A DNA stretch of 64,000 bases, taken from the NCBI RefSeq assembly GCF_008974245.1, contig NZ_BBZI01000007.1:124001-188000 (forward strand), written 5' to 3'. The translations under genes and the position numbers were made by a program. The DNA comes from Streptomyces abyssomicinicus (GTDB taxonomy: Bacteria; Actinomycetota; Actinomycetes; Streptomycetales; Streptomycetaceae). Below are positions 32,649 to 41,965 of this stretch, one piece after another. The notes beneath the pieces were generated by a model, which was not told the DNA's origin, made no database searches, and saw only the letters and a list, made by a program, of their open reading frames with translations. The stretch's first letter is position 1. Every line of letters begins with the position of its first letter.

Positions 32649-34547
32649 GTGGAACTGACAGACCGCGTCATGAGAATTCTCCACGTGGAGGGCACGGGCC
32701 TTGTCGTGTCGGACTCCTTCGGCCGGGTCCACGTCCTCGACGAGGAGCTGCGGCTCGTCCGCTCCTCCCCCCGTCTCCGGCAGGGCCGGCCGCTCTACGG
32801 CCTCACGGTCGCCGACGGCTGGATCATCGGCAAGGACCGCATGGGCGCGGTGCTGCGCTGGTCGCTCGAGACCCTCGACCTCGTCAACCGCCTCGACCCC
32901 GCCACCGTCTGCGACACGTCGACCCTGATCGAGGGTGAGGAGCCCTCCCCGGTCAGCTCGCGGGGCATCGGGGTGTGGGAAGGCCGCGTCTTCGTGACCG
33001 CCGGCTACCACCACCAGATGCTGGTCCTCGACCTGGACACCTTCGACGTCCTGGAAATCCGTCCCAACATATGCGGCTCCAGTCCCATGGAATGGGCGTG
33101 CACCGAGCATCCGGCCCTGCACGCGATATCGGACAAGAAGGGGAATCTCCGGCTCGGGAGTTTCTCGGACCTGGAATTCCCTGCTCATGTGAAGCTCGAC
33201 GACGGGAATATCCACCGGGTCCGCTACGACGCCCGGCACGATCGTTTCTGGTGCACCCAGGACTTCGGCGAGGGCGAGACCGCGGACATCGCCAACGGCG
33301 TGGTGACGGTGAGCCCGGAGGGCGTCAAGGAGAGCGAACTGCTCTTCGCCCGCGACGACGTGGAATTCGTCGCCTTCTCTCCCGACTTCACGCGGGCCTA
33401 CTCCGGCGGATTCGACGGCGAGCTGTACGTGTTCGACAACACCGACCGGGAACTCCGCGTCGAGCGCGTGGTGACGGGCTTCTCCCACCAGCTCGCCGAC
33501 ATCACCGTGAGCCCGGCCGGCGACGTCTACGTCCTGTGCCAGGACGGGGAGATCGTGCGCCTCGCCCCCGACGGCTCCTTCGTCCAGGGGCTGGGCTTCA
33601 GGCGGCAGGCGGTCTGGGACATCCAGCCCTCGGCCGAGGACCCGTCCGTGCTGTACTGCGCCACCGACTCCGGCGTCGCGGTCGCGGAGGTCCGTCAGGT
33701 CCCCAGCGGACCGACCCTGCACATCCTGGAGGACCACGAGACCGGCCACGGCTTCACACGGCGCCTCACGCCGGTGGACGGCGGCTGGATCGGCGTCAGC
33801 CGCGACCGCCAGGTCTTCCGCGCCCGCCGTGGCGGAGAGGTCCTGTGGAGCCGCTCCCTCCCGGAAGGGCTGCTGCACACCGTCACCGCCTCGCCGGACC
33901 ACGCCCGCGCCCTCGTCGCGAGCAACGCCGGCGCCCTGGAGCTCGACACCGCGACCGGAGAGACCCTCGCCTCCCTCTCCGTGGACGGGCTGCCGGTGTG
34001 GGCGTGCGCCTACCTGCCGGACGGGAGCCGGGTACTGGCCACCCGCAACGGCGTCATCGCCGTCTTCGGGGCCGGCCACGACCGGCCGACGTGGCGCCTC
34101 GACCAGGGTGAGTACCCCAAGCGCATGTGGGCGCAGGGCGACTTCCTCTACGTCGTCGGCGACGGAGGACTCAAGGAGATCGCCGTCGGTCACGGCGTCA
34201 CCCGCACCTGGAAGGACCTGCTGTCCAACACCGCCGAGAACGCGACCGTCGCCGACGGCCTGGTCTGCGTGAGCTCCTACGGCATGCAGGTCGCCGCCTA
34301 CACCTATGAGAACGACGAGTTCGTCGGCTTCATGGAAGACCTCCCCGACTACCCCAAGGCCCTCACCGTCGTGCGCGACGACAGCGGACGACCGCACCTC
34401 CTCCTCGGCTGCCGCACCGGCCTGCTGTCCCTCTACCGCCTGGACAAGTCACCCGAGGACGGTACGTTCGCCAAGCTCGAGGACCACTGGCTGCCCCGCC
34501 GCCCGGCCCGCTACACGCTGCGGAGCCGGCCGTCCGCGGCCGAGTGA
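32649..34547 (+). CDS. beta-propeller (WD40-like) protein
   Basis: A 632-residue protein made of repeated beta-blade units with endings such as DGWIIGKD, GVWEGRVFVT, DGELYVFDN and DGEIVRLAPDG, as expected for a seven- or fourteen-blade propeller. There is no signal peptide. GTG at 32649 follows AAGGGGA; the frame upstream is open but non-family. It is coupled to an MFS exporter (GTGA overlap). A second WD40-type protein of almost equal length (56181-58058) sits in the azapteridine-like operon. Propellers of this sort act as ToxC-like proteins in toxoflavin clusters; whether this copy has that role is uncertain. Confidence 0.7.
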   Translation: MELTDRVMRILHVEGTGLVVSDSFGRVHVLDEELRLVRSSPRLRQGRPLYGLTVADGWIIGKDRMGAVLRWSLETLDLVNRLDPATVCDTSTLIEGEEPSPVSSRGIGVWEGRVFVTAGYHHQMLVLDLDTFDVLEIRPNICGSSPMEWACTEHPALHAISDKKGNLRLGSFSDLEFPAHVKLDDGNIHRVRYDARHDRFWCTQDFGEGETADIANGVVTVSPEGVKESELLFARDDVEFVAFSPDFTRAYSGGFDGELYVFDNTDRELRVERVVTGFSHQLADITVSPAGDVYVLCQDGEIVRLAPDGSFVQGLGFRRQAVWDIQPSAEDPSVLYCATDSGVAVAEVRQVPSGPTLHILEDHETGHGFTRRLTPVDGGWIGVSRDRQVFRARRGGEVLWSRSLPEGLLHTVTASPDHARALVASNAGALELDTATGETLASLSVDGLPVWACAYLPDGSRVLATRNGVIAVFGAGHDRPTWRLDQGEYPKRMWAQGDFLYVVGDGGLKEIAVGHGVTRTWKDLLSNTAENATVADGLVCVSSYGMQVAAYTYENDEFVGFMEDLPDYPKALTVVRDDSGRPHLLLGCRTGLLSLYRLDKSPEDGTFAKLEDHWLPRRPARYTLRSRPSAAE

Positions 34548-35842
34548 AAGAGCCGACGATGCCCCAGCAGACCGCGCCCGACGAGGAACTCGCCCCCTGG
34601 CACGACCGACGCTTCCTCGTCTTCGCCACCGGGAACTTCGTCAACAACCTGGGAGAAGCCGCCTACAAGGTCTGTCTCCCGCTGTTCGTCTACGACCTCA
34701 CCGGGTCCCTGGTGACGATGTCCCTCCTCGCGGCCCTGGCCCCGGCCATGCTGCTGCTCAGCCCCTGGCTGGGCGCGGTCGTGGACCGCTGGGGCCCCCG
34801 CGTCTTCGTCGTCCCCGGCCTGGTGGTCCAGCTCGCCGGCGCGGTGGCGCTCAACCTGAGCGTGCTGGCCGGACACCCCTCCACCCCGGTCCTCTTCTGC
34901 ATGGCCGCCCTGGTGCAGCTCGGGGGCGAGATGTACCGGACAGGATGGATCACCGGCGTCCCCGGCATGTTCCCGCGCAACGCCGCCCGGTCCCGGGCGG
35001 TGCTCAGCAGCCTGTTCGTCACCTCCAACATCGCCGGCCCGCTCCTCGTCGCGGTGGGCCTCGGCCTCGTCGGTTACCTCGGGCTGCTCTGGTTCAACGC
35101 CGCCACCTTCCTCGCCCCGGTCGTCGTCTGGCTGCTCGGCGTCCACCCGCCCGCGAAGGAACGGCCCCCGGCCCGGGCCGGAGGACGGCTCGTCTCCGGC
35201 CTGGGCCGTGACATCCTCGACGGCTGGCGGGTGGTGAAGGCCGAGAAGCGGGTCCTCTACGCGGAGGCGATGGCACTGCCGCTGCACTTCGCCAGCGGCA
35301 TCGGCGTGCTCTCCTTCATGGTCTGGTACCTGCGCGACGAGTGGCACATGCCCGCCAGCGGCGTCAGCACCGCCCAGGCCGTCGCCAACCTCGGCGCGCT
35401 GGCGGGGAGCGTCTACATCGCCGCCCGGGCCCGCACCCGGCCCCGCATGGTCCTGGCCGCCTCCGCCACGGCCATGACCCTGGCCCTGTTCGCCATGTCG
35501 CTGCCGTCGACCACCCTCTTCGTGATCTGCATGGTGGTCTTCTTCACCATGCGCTCCGCCCTGACCGCCGTCACCGCCCTGATCAACGTCAAGTACCTGC
35601 CGCCCGAGGTCATCGGCAGGGCGGAGGGCCTGTTCAACCTCATGGGCGGCGCGCCGATCCTGATCGCCCCGCTGCTGATCCCCGTGGTGCAACGGGCCTG
35701 GGGAGGCACCGCGGTGCTCGTGTTCCTCGGCCTGACGTCGAGCCTGTCGCTGCTGTGCCTCGCCCGCTTCTGGTCCCGCTGGAGCGCGGCGGAGGCCGCC
35801 GTCCCCGGTGAACCCGTGCGCGGCGCCTCGCCCGTCGGATAG
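34544..35842 (+). CDS. MFS exporter, coupled to the propeller gene
   Basis: A 432-residue major facilitator with about 12 membrane segments. The N-terminal half starts DRRFLVFATGNFVNNLGEA, and loop 2-3 has the RWGPRVF element typical of the DHA3 drug-exporter group. GTG at 34544 overlaps the previous stop by four bases; ATG at 34559 is an alternative. It likely exports the product of the adjacent pathway. It ends at a bidirectional hairpin facing the second MFS gene. Confidence 0.85.
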   Translation: MKEPTMPQQTAPDEELAPWHDRRFLVFATGNFVNNLGEAAYKVCLPLFVYDLTGSLVTMSLLAALAPAMLLLSPWLGAVVDRWGPRVFVVPGLVVQLAGAVALNLSVLAGHPSTPVLFCMAALVQLGGEMYRTGWITGVPGMFPRNAARSRAVLSSLFVTSNIAGPLLVAVGLGLVGYLGLLWFNAATFLAPVVVWLLGVHPPAKERPPARAGGRLVSGLGRDILDGWRVVKAEKRVLYAEAMALPLHFASGIGVLSFMVWYLRDEWHMPASGVSTAQAVANLGALAGSVYIAARARTRPRMVLAASATAMTLALFAMSLPSTTLFVICMVVFFTMRSALTAVTALINVKYLPPEVIGRAEGLFNLMGGAPILIAPLLIPVVQRAWGGTAVLVFLGLTSSLSLLCLARFWSRWSAAEAAVPGEPVRGASPVG

Positions 35843-35850
35843 CGAGGGGC

Positions 35851-35881
35851 GGGCGGCCGGGTGGGCTCCCACCGGCCGCCC
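35851..35881. terminator. bidirectional hairpin between convergent MFS genes
   Basis: GGGCGGCCGGGTGGG (35851-35865) pairs with CCCACCGGCCGCCC (35868-35881) with one bulged base and a very short loop. It sits in the 63-base gap between two convergent genes and can terminate both. Confidence 0.65.
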
Positions 35882-35905
35882 AAAGCCCCCGGCGCGGGCC
35901 CCGGC

Positions 35906-37129
35906 TCAGGAACCGCCGGCGGCCACCGGCCGGTCGTGCCCCGGCTGCTTGGAAGGGCCCCGCCCACGGCCGGCGATCCTCGGCTCGAGGGCGAGGCAGA
36001 CGGCTGCGGCGGCCACCAGGACGGCGGCCACCAGGGCGGTGCTGCGCACCCCCCAGGAAGGCAGCAGCAGCGCCCCGACCAGTGCGCCCGCCGCGACGCT
36101 GGCGTTGAAGACCGCGCTGTGGGCGGCGGTGGCGTCCTCCGTGCGGCCGGGCGCCACGTACAGGATCCGGTTCGCCGTCGCGCTGATCATCAGGAACATG
36201 GCGGCACCGAACAGGGCGAGCAGGCCGATGGTGACGAGCCGGAAGGCGCCGAGACCGTGGAGCCCGAACAGCGCGCACGCGAGCAGCCCGGTGGAAACGA
36301 TCACCGCGCCCCGTGGCCAGCGGTCCAGCACCATCCCGCCGACGGCCATGACCACCACGCCCGCCGCGCCCCGCACGAACAGCAGCGGGCCCATCGCCGA
36401 GTCCGGGAAACCGCCGACCTCGCCGAGGAAGGGCACGGTGTACGTGGTGGCGGCGGACAGGCCGGTGACCGACAGCGCGGTGGCGGCCAGCAGCACGGCG
36501 AACCGCCGTCCGTCCGGTGCCGTGGCGGAGACGTGCTCCTCGTCGGCGCGGGTGTTCGGCAGGAAGACGACCATGGTGACCAGCGCGGCCAGGCCCAGGC
36601 CGGTGAGCATCAGGAACGGCGCCCGCCACCCCCACTGCTGGCCGATCCAGGTGCCGGCGGGCACCCCCATCACCGTCGCGACCGAACTCCCGGTGAACAC
36701 CACCGTGACGATCCGGCCCCGCAGCCGCGGCGGGAACAGACCCACCGCCGTGACGACCACCACCGACCAGAAGACCGCGTGGGCCAACGCGGTGACCACC
36801 CGGCCGGCCAGCAGGGACGGGTAGCCGGGAGCGAACGCCGTGACGCAGCTCGCGGCAACGAACACGGCCAGCACCCAGGAGAGCAGACGGCGTCGTGGGA
36901 CGTCGCGGGTCGCCCTGACCAGGGGCACCGACACCACCGCGACGGTCAGGCCGTACCCGGTGACGAGCAGACCCACCGCCGACAGGGAGGTGTCCAGGTC
37001 TCCGGCCATCGACGACAGCAGGCCCCCCGGCAGGTTCTCCGTCGCCACGAAGCAGAAGGTGGCGACGACCAGCGCGACGAGAGCGGCCACCCGCGCGTGC
37101 GGGCGCGCCTGCGGAGCGATGCCCGGCAT
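35906..37129 (-). CDS. MFS transporter, DHA1 type
   Basis: A 407-residue, 12-segment transporter. Motifs include SAVGLLVTGYGLTVAVVSVP in helix 2 and an RDVPRRRLL loop 2-3, and GWRAPFLMLTGLGL in helix 5 to 6, as in arabinose/multidrug exporters of the DHA1 group. ATG at 37129 overlaps the glycosyltransferase stop by one base (TGATG); GTG at 37138 is possible. It is the last gene of the minus-strand operon cyclase-glycosyltransferase-MFS, suggesting export of the glycosylated product and self-protection. Confidence 0.85.
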   Translation of the reverse strand: MPGIAPQARPHARVAALVALVVATFCFVATENLPGGLLSSMAGDLDTSLSAVGLLVTGYGLTVAVVSVPLVRATRDVPRRRLLSWVLAVFVAASCVTAFAPGYPSLLAGRVVTALAHAVFWSVVVVTAVGLFPPRLRGRIVTVVFTGSSVATVMGVPAGTWIGQQWGWRAPFLMLTGLGLAALVTMVVFLPNTRADEEHVSATAPDGRRFAVLLAATALSVTGLSAATTYTVPFLGEVGGFPDSAMGPLLFVRGAAGVVVMAVGGMVLDRWPRGAVIVSTGLLACALFGLHGLGAFRLVTIGLLALFGAAMFLMISATANRILYVAPGRTEDATAAHSAVFNASVAAGALVGALLLPSWGVRSTALVAAVLVAAAAVCLALEPRIAGRGRGPSKQPGHDRPVAAGGS

Positions 37130-38256
37130 CAGCCGCACCGGTCCAGGACGCGTTCGACGTGTCCCTCGTAGGTGTGGTTCTCCTCGACGTACGCACGCAG
37201 ACCGGCGGCGGCCTCCCGCAGCTCGGGCAGGTGGCGCAGCGCGTCGTCGACCGCGCGTCGCAGCGCGCGCTCGTCGGCCGCGGGAACGACCCGGCAGGCC
37301 GGCGAGTCGGGCACCTGCTCGGCCAGCACCTCGGAGACGATCACCGGCTTGCCGGCGCTGATCGCCTGCGCGAGCGCTCCGGACGCCCCGCCGTAGCCGG
37401 CGAACTCCTGCTGGTAGGGGAAGACGATCACGGAGGCCCGGCCGATCACCTCACCCAGCCGTTCCCTGGAGATCCAGCCGCTCTCCCAGTCGACACGGGT
37501 GTGCGGGTACTCGGCGCTCAGTTGCTTCTCCACGCCGTCGTACTGCTGGCCGAGGATGCGGAGCAGGGGACCGCCGGCCAGCGCCGACAGCAGCACGCGG
37601 ACGCCCTTGTCGGACCGCGCGCTGCCGATGGACAGGACGTAGGGCTCCTCGTCGGCCGGCGCCGCGCCGCGGGCGAAGGCGGCGGCGACCTCGGCGCGGG
37701 TGGCGGTCGGCCAGCCGGCCCGCAGCAGGTTGCGCGCGTCGACGAACTGCCGCGCCTGTCGCTCGCCGACGGCGGTGTTCACCACGAACAGGGCGTCGGG
37801 GGCCTGCCCGCGCACCAGATCCGCCAGCCGCCCGCCCTCGCCCAGGCGCCGCATGGCGTCGGCGGCGAAATAGCCGGGCCGGTGCAGGGAGTGAGCGAAC
37901 CTCAGCCCGGTCCCGGGGGCGGGCCAGGCCGGGTAGTTCTCGTCGAAATAGCAGTTGAGGAAGACCGTGGCCCCGTGGTCGTGCGCGTCCCGGCAGGCTT
38001 CGGCGAGCCTGCCCGGGTCGACGGCCCGGGAGTAGGGCAGCTTCACCGCGCCCGATCCGGGCGAGGCGCCGGTCGTGGCCCGGTGGGTGACCGCCGGGTC
38101 CAGCCGGTGGTGGGTCAGGTACGCGGGCGGGCAGTACATGCGGACCGGCCCCGGCGCGGCGACCGTCGCCGCGGCGTTGGCCAGGCCGACGACGTAGTCC
38201 GGGTGGTGGCCCAGGACGGTGTCGGTGAAGTCGTCGAAGAGCGCCACCCCGGTCAT
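37129..38256 (-). CDS. GT4-family (GT-B fold) glycosyltransferase
   Basis: A 375-residue glycosyltransferase. The C-terminal Rossmann half has YVLSIGSARSDKGVRVLLSAL and the donor-binding stretch VIVFPYQQEFAGYGGASGALAQA, followed by GKPVIVSEVLAEQVPDS, typical of GT4 retaining enzymes with Glu in the nucleotide-sugar loop. ATG at 38256 overlaps the cyclase stop by four bases. It probably attaches a sugar to the cyclitol or another acceptor of the pathway; donor and acceptor are not identifiable. Confidence 0.82.
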   Translation of the reverse strand: MTGVALFDDFTDTVLGHHPDYVVGLANAAATVAAPGPVRMYCPPAYLTHHRLDPAVTHRATTGASPGSGAVKLPYSRAVDPGRLAEACRDAHDHGATVFLNCYFDENYPAWPAPGTGLRFAHSLHRPGYFAADAMRRLGEGGRLADLVRGQAPDALFVVNTAVGERQARQFVDARNLLRAGWPTATRAEVAAAFARGAAPADEEPYVLSIGSARSDKGVRVLLSALAGGPLLRILGQQYDGVEKQLSAEYPHTRVDWESGWISRERLGEVIGRASVIVFPYQQEFAGYGGASGALAQAISAGKPVIVSEVLAEQVPDSPACRVVPAADERALRRAVDDALRHLPELREAAAGLRAYVEENHTYEGHVERVLDRCG

Positions 38257-39479
38257 ACGGCACCCAGCCTCTCCCGGGCGGGCCCGGCCTCCACGAGCGT
38301 GGGCCCGGGCGCGGCCCCGACGACCGTGCCGAGCGCGGACATCACGAGGTCCACGGGAACCGGGACCAGGGGTAATCCGCGGTCACCGGTGACGACGCGT
38401 CCCGCCGACTCCAGCAGCACCATGGGAACCTCGTCGGGCGCGCAGGGCAGGTAGCCGCGCTTGTTGTCCCGGGCCAGCACCGCGCGTATCCGCTCCCGGT
38501 CGAGCCCGCCGGGCCCGGCGGCGGCCGGGGGCAGCCGCAGCCGTCCCACCACCTGACGGTGCAGGGCGAGGCCGTCGTGGCCGAGGTGCCCGAGGTCGTG
38601 ACTGACCTCGGCGGCGACCAGCATGCCCCAGGCGATCGCCTCGCCGTGGCCGATCCCGCCCCGGGAGACGAACTCCAGCGCGTGCCCCATCGTGTGTCCG
38701 TACTCGAACACCAACGCCTCGCGGCGCTCCCGTGGATCGGAGCGCAGATAGGGCGCCTTGGCGTCGCGGCCGATGTCCAGCAGTTCGAGCAACGCGGCGG
38801 CCGGTTCGTCGGCCAGCCGGCCGAGGGCCTGCTCCAGCGCGTGCCGTCGGTCCGGTACCACCGCCAGCACGTTCTTCGCCATCTCGGCCAGACCGGTGAG
38901 CATGAGGCCGCGGGGCACCGAGGTGAGCCAGCGCAGGTCGCAGGCGATGAGCGAGGGCACGTGGTAGGTGCCGCAGAGGTTCTTGCCGCCGCTCAGGTTG
39001 ACCGCCTGCTTGACCGACAGCACCGAGTCGAACGCGGCGATCGGCGTGGTCGGCAGGTGCACCAGCCGGACGCCCCTGAAGAGCAGCCCCGCCGCGAGTC
39101 CGGCGACGTTGCCGACCATGCCTCCGCCCATGGCGACGACCACCGTGCTGCGGCTGGCGCCCTGACGGACGGCGAACTCGACGATGTCCTCGACGAGTGA
39201 CAGCGTCTTGCGCTGTTCACCGGCGTCCACGGTGAACAGGGCCACCCGCACGGCCTCCGCCAGACCGCGGGCGACGGGCTCCGCGTGGACGGCGACCGCA
39301 CGGTCCGTCACCAGGAGCACGAGATCCGCGGTCGCGGCCAGGTCGGCCAGCGCGCCGACCAGTTCCTCCGTGACGTCGACGCCGTACAGGTACGGGACGT
39401 CCTTGCCGTCGAGCGACACCTCTTGCCTGAGCAATGAACACACCTCTCGCATGCGGGGGCGGGAAGGAACCGGACACAT
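38253..39479 (-). CDS. 2-deoxy-scyllo-inosose-synthase-like sugar cyclase (DHQS fold)
   Basis: A 408-residue member of the dehydroquinate-synthase fold. GEQRKTLSLVEDIVE, VAMGGGMVGNVAGLAAG and FDSVLSVKQAVN match DOI synthases (NeoC, BtrC) better than shikimate DHQS, and EYGHTMGHALEF with GHGEAIAWGM carry the metal-binding His and Glu. RDNKRGYLPC is near the end as in NeoC. It should use NAD and a divalent metal to cyclise glucose 6-phosphate to 2-deoxy-scyllo-inosose. ATG at 39479 is taken; ATG at 39452 is an alternative. No DOI aminotransferase is in the window, so a known 2-deoxystreptamine route is not complete here. A CebR-like box lies just upstream. Confidence 0.82.
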   Translation of the reverse strand: MCPVPSRPRMREVCSLLRQEVSLDGKDVPYLYGVDVTEELVGALADLAATADLVLLVTDRAVAVHAEPVARGLAEAVRVALFTVDAGEQRKTLSLVEDIVEFAVRQGASRSTVVVAMGGGMVGNVAGLAAGLLFRGVRLVHLPTTPIAAFDSVLSVKQAVNLSGGKNLCGTYHVPSLIACDLRWLTSVPRGLMLTGLAEMAKNVLAVVPDRRHALEQALGRLADEPAAALLELLDIGRDAKAPYLRSDPRERREALVFEYGHTMGHALEFVSRGGIGHGEAIAWGMLVAAEVSHDLGHLGHDGLALHRQVVGRLRLPPAAAGPGGLDRERIRAVLARDNKRGYLPCAPDEVPMVLLESAGRVVTGDRGLPLVPVPVDLVMSALGTVVGAAPGPTLVEAGPARERLGAV

Positions 39480-39484
39480 GTGAC

Positions 39485-39496
39485 GGGAGCGCTCCC
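39485..39496. promoter_or_regulatory. CebR-like LacI-family operator GGGAGCGCTCCC
   Basis: GGGAGCGCTCCC at 39485-39496 followed by A matches the CebR box TGGGAGCGCTCCCA in 13 of 14 positions. It lies in the 105-base gap between the divergent cyclase and dehydrogenase genes and could link both to cello-oligosaccharide supply. Confidence 0.6.
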
Positions 39497-39584
39497 AGCG
39501 TACAGATGAGTCGTGCTAGCGTACGAATACTTTCCTGATCTTCCACGGCTGACGTGTGTGGTACGAGGCAATCGGGGTGGGCCG

Positions 39585-40796
39585 TTGAGCGCGTTGGGCC
39601 GGGCGGACGGGGATCTCCTCCCCACCGTGATCATCGGTGGCTGCGGAAGGGTCGGACTGCCGCTGGGGATCGCCCTCGCCGCACGGGGGTTACCGGTCGT
39701 CCTGTACGACATCAACGAGGCGGCCGTCGCCACGGTCAACAGCGGCGTGCTGCCCTTCGACGAGCCGGGCGCGGCCGAGCCGCTCGCCGCCGCGGTCCGT
39801 GACGGACGCCTGGTGGCCGTGACCGACCCGTCCCGCATCGCCGAGGCCGAGACGGTCGTCGTGATCGTCGGCACCCCGGTGGACGAGCACCTCAACCCGG
39901 ACGTCGGCGCGGTCCCGCGGGCCGTCGAGGCGTGCGCCGACCACCTCCGCGACGGACAACTGCTGGTCCTGCGCAGCACCGTCCACCCGGGCGTGACCGC
40001 GCTCACCGAGAAGACCCTCGCCGGACACGGCCTCGACATCGACGTGGCCTTCTGCCCGGAGCGCATCGCCGAGGGCCGGGCCATGACCGAACTGTTCTCC
40101 TTACCGCAGCTCGTCGCGGCCCGCACCGAACGCGCCTACCGGCGGTCGGAGGCGTTCTTCCGCCACCTCACCGACCAGACCGTGCGGCTGGCCCCGGAGG
40201 AGGCGGAACTGGCGAAGCTGTTCACCAACACCTGGCGCTACATCAAATTCGCCGCGGCCAACCAGTTCTGGATGATGGCGAACGACGCCGGCCTCGACTT
40301 CGACCGCATCCGCGGGGCGATCACCCACGACTATCCGCGCGCGGCCGACCTGCCGGGCCCGGGCTTCGCGGCGGGACCGTGCCTCTTCAAGGACACGATG
40401 CAGCTCGCGGCGTTCAGCCGGAACAACTTCGCGCTCGGCCATTCGGCGATGCTGGTCAACGAGGGACTGCCGCTCTACCTGGCGGCCCGCCTCGAGGCCC
40501 GCTACGACCTCTCCCGGCTCACCGTCGGCATCCTCGGCATGGCCTTCAAGGCCGGCAGCGACGACACGCGGGCGAGCCTGTCGTTCAAACTCCGCAAGAT
40601 CCTCGCGCTCAAGGCGCGCGAGACCTTGTGCAGCGACCCCTACGTCGTCGACGACCGGTTCCTGCCGCTGGACGAAGTGCTCGAGCGCGCCGACCTGCTG
40701 GTGATCGGCGCGCCGCATCCGGAGTACCGCGACCTGCCGACCGGGACACCCGTCGTCGACATCTGGGGCATCAACGGCCGCGGGACGCTCGTATGA
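39585..40796 (+). CDS. UDP-glucose/GDP-mannose dehydrogenase family protein
   Basis: A 403-residue NAD-dependent sugar-nucleotide dehydrogenase. VIIGGCGRVGLPLGIALA is the N-terminal Rossmann motif; AKLFTNTWRYIKFAAANQF has the conserved Asn and Lys; GPCLFKDTMQL carries the catalytic Cys; GMAFKAGSDDTR starts the C-terminal domain. The pattern is near UDP-N-acetylmannosamine dehydrogenases. TTG at 39585 follows GGGGTGG; earlier starts (GTG 39558, ATG 39513) overlap the promoter. It would turn a sugar-nucleotide C6 alcohol into a uronate or stop at the aldehyde, giving a donor for the glycosyltransferases. Confidence 0.82.
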   Translation: MSALGRADGDLLPTVIIGGCGRVGLPLGIALAARGLPVVLYDINEAAVATVNSGVLPFDEPGAAEPLAAAVRDGRLVAVTDPSRIAEAETVVVIVGTPVDEHLNPDVGAVPRAVEACADHLRDGQLLVLRSTVHPGVTALTEKTLAGHGLDIDVAFCPERIAEGRAMTELFSLPQLVAARTERAYRRSEAFFRHLTDQTVRLAPEEAELAKLFTNTWRYIKFAAANQFWMMANDAGLDFDRIRGAITHDYPRAADLPGPGFAAGPCLFKDTMQLAAFSRNNFALGHSAMLVNEGLPLYLAARLEARYDLSRLTVGILGMAFKAGSDDTRASLSFKLRKILALKARETLCSDPYVVDDRFLPLDEVLERADLLVIGAPHPEYRDLPTGTPVVDIWGINGRGTLV

Positions 40797-40881
40797 CGGC
40801 TCCGAGGGCCGCCACGACCGCGGCCCCGGCATCGGACGCGCCGGTGACCGGCGCTCGACACCCTCAAGGGGCGGACGCGAA

Positions 40882-41907
40882 ATGGTGAAGGTACTCGTCA
40901 CCGGGTCGGCAGGCTTCATCGGCGGCTACGTCGTGCAGGAACTGCTCGGACGCGGCCACGAGGTGGTCGGCCTGGACGACTACTCCAAGTACGGGCCGGT
41001 GAGCCACGCCCACGACACCCACCCCCGGTACCGCCTGGTCGAGGGTGACGCGCGGGACGTGGAGCTGGTGCGGTCGCTCCTCGCCGACTGCGACCACTTC
41101 ATCGCGGGCGCCGCGATGATCGGCGGCATCTCCTACTTCCACACCTACGCCTACGACCTGCTGGCCACCAACGAGCGGATCATGGCGGCCTCCTGCGACG
41201 CGGCCATCGAGGCGCACCGGGCCGGCACCCTCCGCAAGATGACGTACGTGTCGTCCTCGATGGTGTACGAGTCGACGGACCGGTGGCCCTCGACGGAGGG
41301 CGACGAGCGGCGCGTACCGCCCCCGGCGTCGAGCTACGGCTTCCAGAAGCTGGCCGTCGAGTACTACGCGAGGGCCGCCCGGGACCAGTACGGGCTGCCG
41401 TACACGATCGTCCGGCCGTTCAACTGCGTCGGCGTGGGGGAGGGCCGGGCGGCGGGACAGGCCGAGATCCTGTCGGGCAACGTCACCCTGGCCATGTCCC
41501 ACGTCGTGCCCGACCTGGTGCAGAAGATCGTCAAGGGGCAGGACCCCCTGCACATCCACGGCGACGGCAACCAGGTCCGCCACTACACGTACGGGGGCGA
41601 CCTCGCCCGCGGCATCGTCGACACGCTCGAGCACCCCGGCGCGCTCGACGAGGACTTCAACCTGTCCACCGAGCGGTCGACGACGGTCATGGAGCTGGCC
41701 CGGCTGATCTGGGACAGGATCAAGGGGCCCGGCGTGCCCTTCCGGCACGTCAGCGAGCAGTCCTTCCCGCACGACGTGCAACGGCGCGTCCCCGACGTCA
41801 CGAAGGCCCGTGAGGTTCTCGGCTTCGAGGCGACGACGAGCCTGGAGGACATGCTCGACGAGGTGATCCCCTGGGTGACCAAGGCCGTCGCCGACGGGCG
41901 CCTGTGA
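40882..41907 (+). CDS. NAD-dependent sugar-nucleotide epimerase/dehydratase (SDR)
   Basis: A 341-residue extended SDR. GSAGFIGG binds NAD, SSSMVY supplies the Ser and SYGFQK the Tyr-x3-Lys catalytic pair, and RPFNCVG and GDGNQVRHYTYGGD are typical of UDP-sugar epimerases and decarboxylases. A uronate-processing role (epimerase or UDP-xylose-type decarboxylase) would follow logically from the preceding dehydrogenase. ATG at 40882 is close to the start of the Rossmann fold. A 31-codon open frame between the two genes (40793-40888) is probably not a gene. Confidence 0.85.
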   Translation: MVKVLVTGSAGFIGGYVVQELLGRGHEVVGLDDYSKYGPVSHAHDTHPRYRLVEGDARDVELVRSLLADCDHFIAGAAMIGGISYFHTYAYDLLATNERIMAASCDAAIEAHRAGTLRKMTYVSSSMVYESTDRWPSTEGDERRVPPPASSYGFQKLAVEYYARAARDQYGLPYTIVRPFNCVGVGEGRAAGQAEILSGNVTLAMSHVVPDLVQKIVKGQDPLHIHGDGNQVRHYTYGGDLARGIVDTLEHPGALDEDFNLSTERSTTVMELARLIWDRIKGPGVPFRHVSEQSFPHDVQRRVPDVTKAREVLGFEATTSLEDMLDEVIPWVTKAVADGRL

Positions 41908-41965
41908 CGGACCCGTCCGCCGCGGTGACCCGTCGGCGTGAACCCCTACCGGAAGATGGAGAGAC

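Noticed and set aside
40793..40888. 31-codon frame between dehydrogenase and epimerase
   Set aside because: It overlaps both neighbours, has no ribosome site of its own and an Ala/Thr-rich sequence with no family; the ATGA overlap may be chance.
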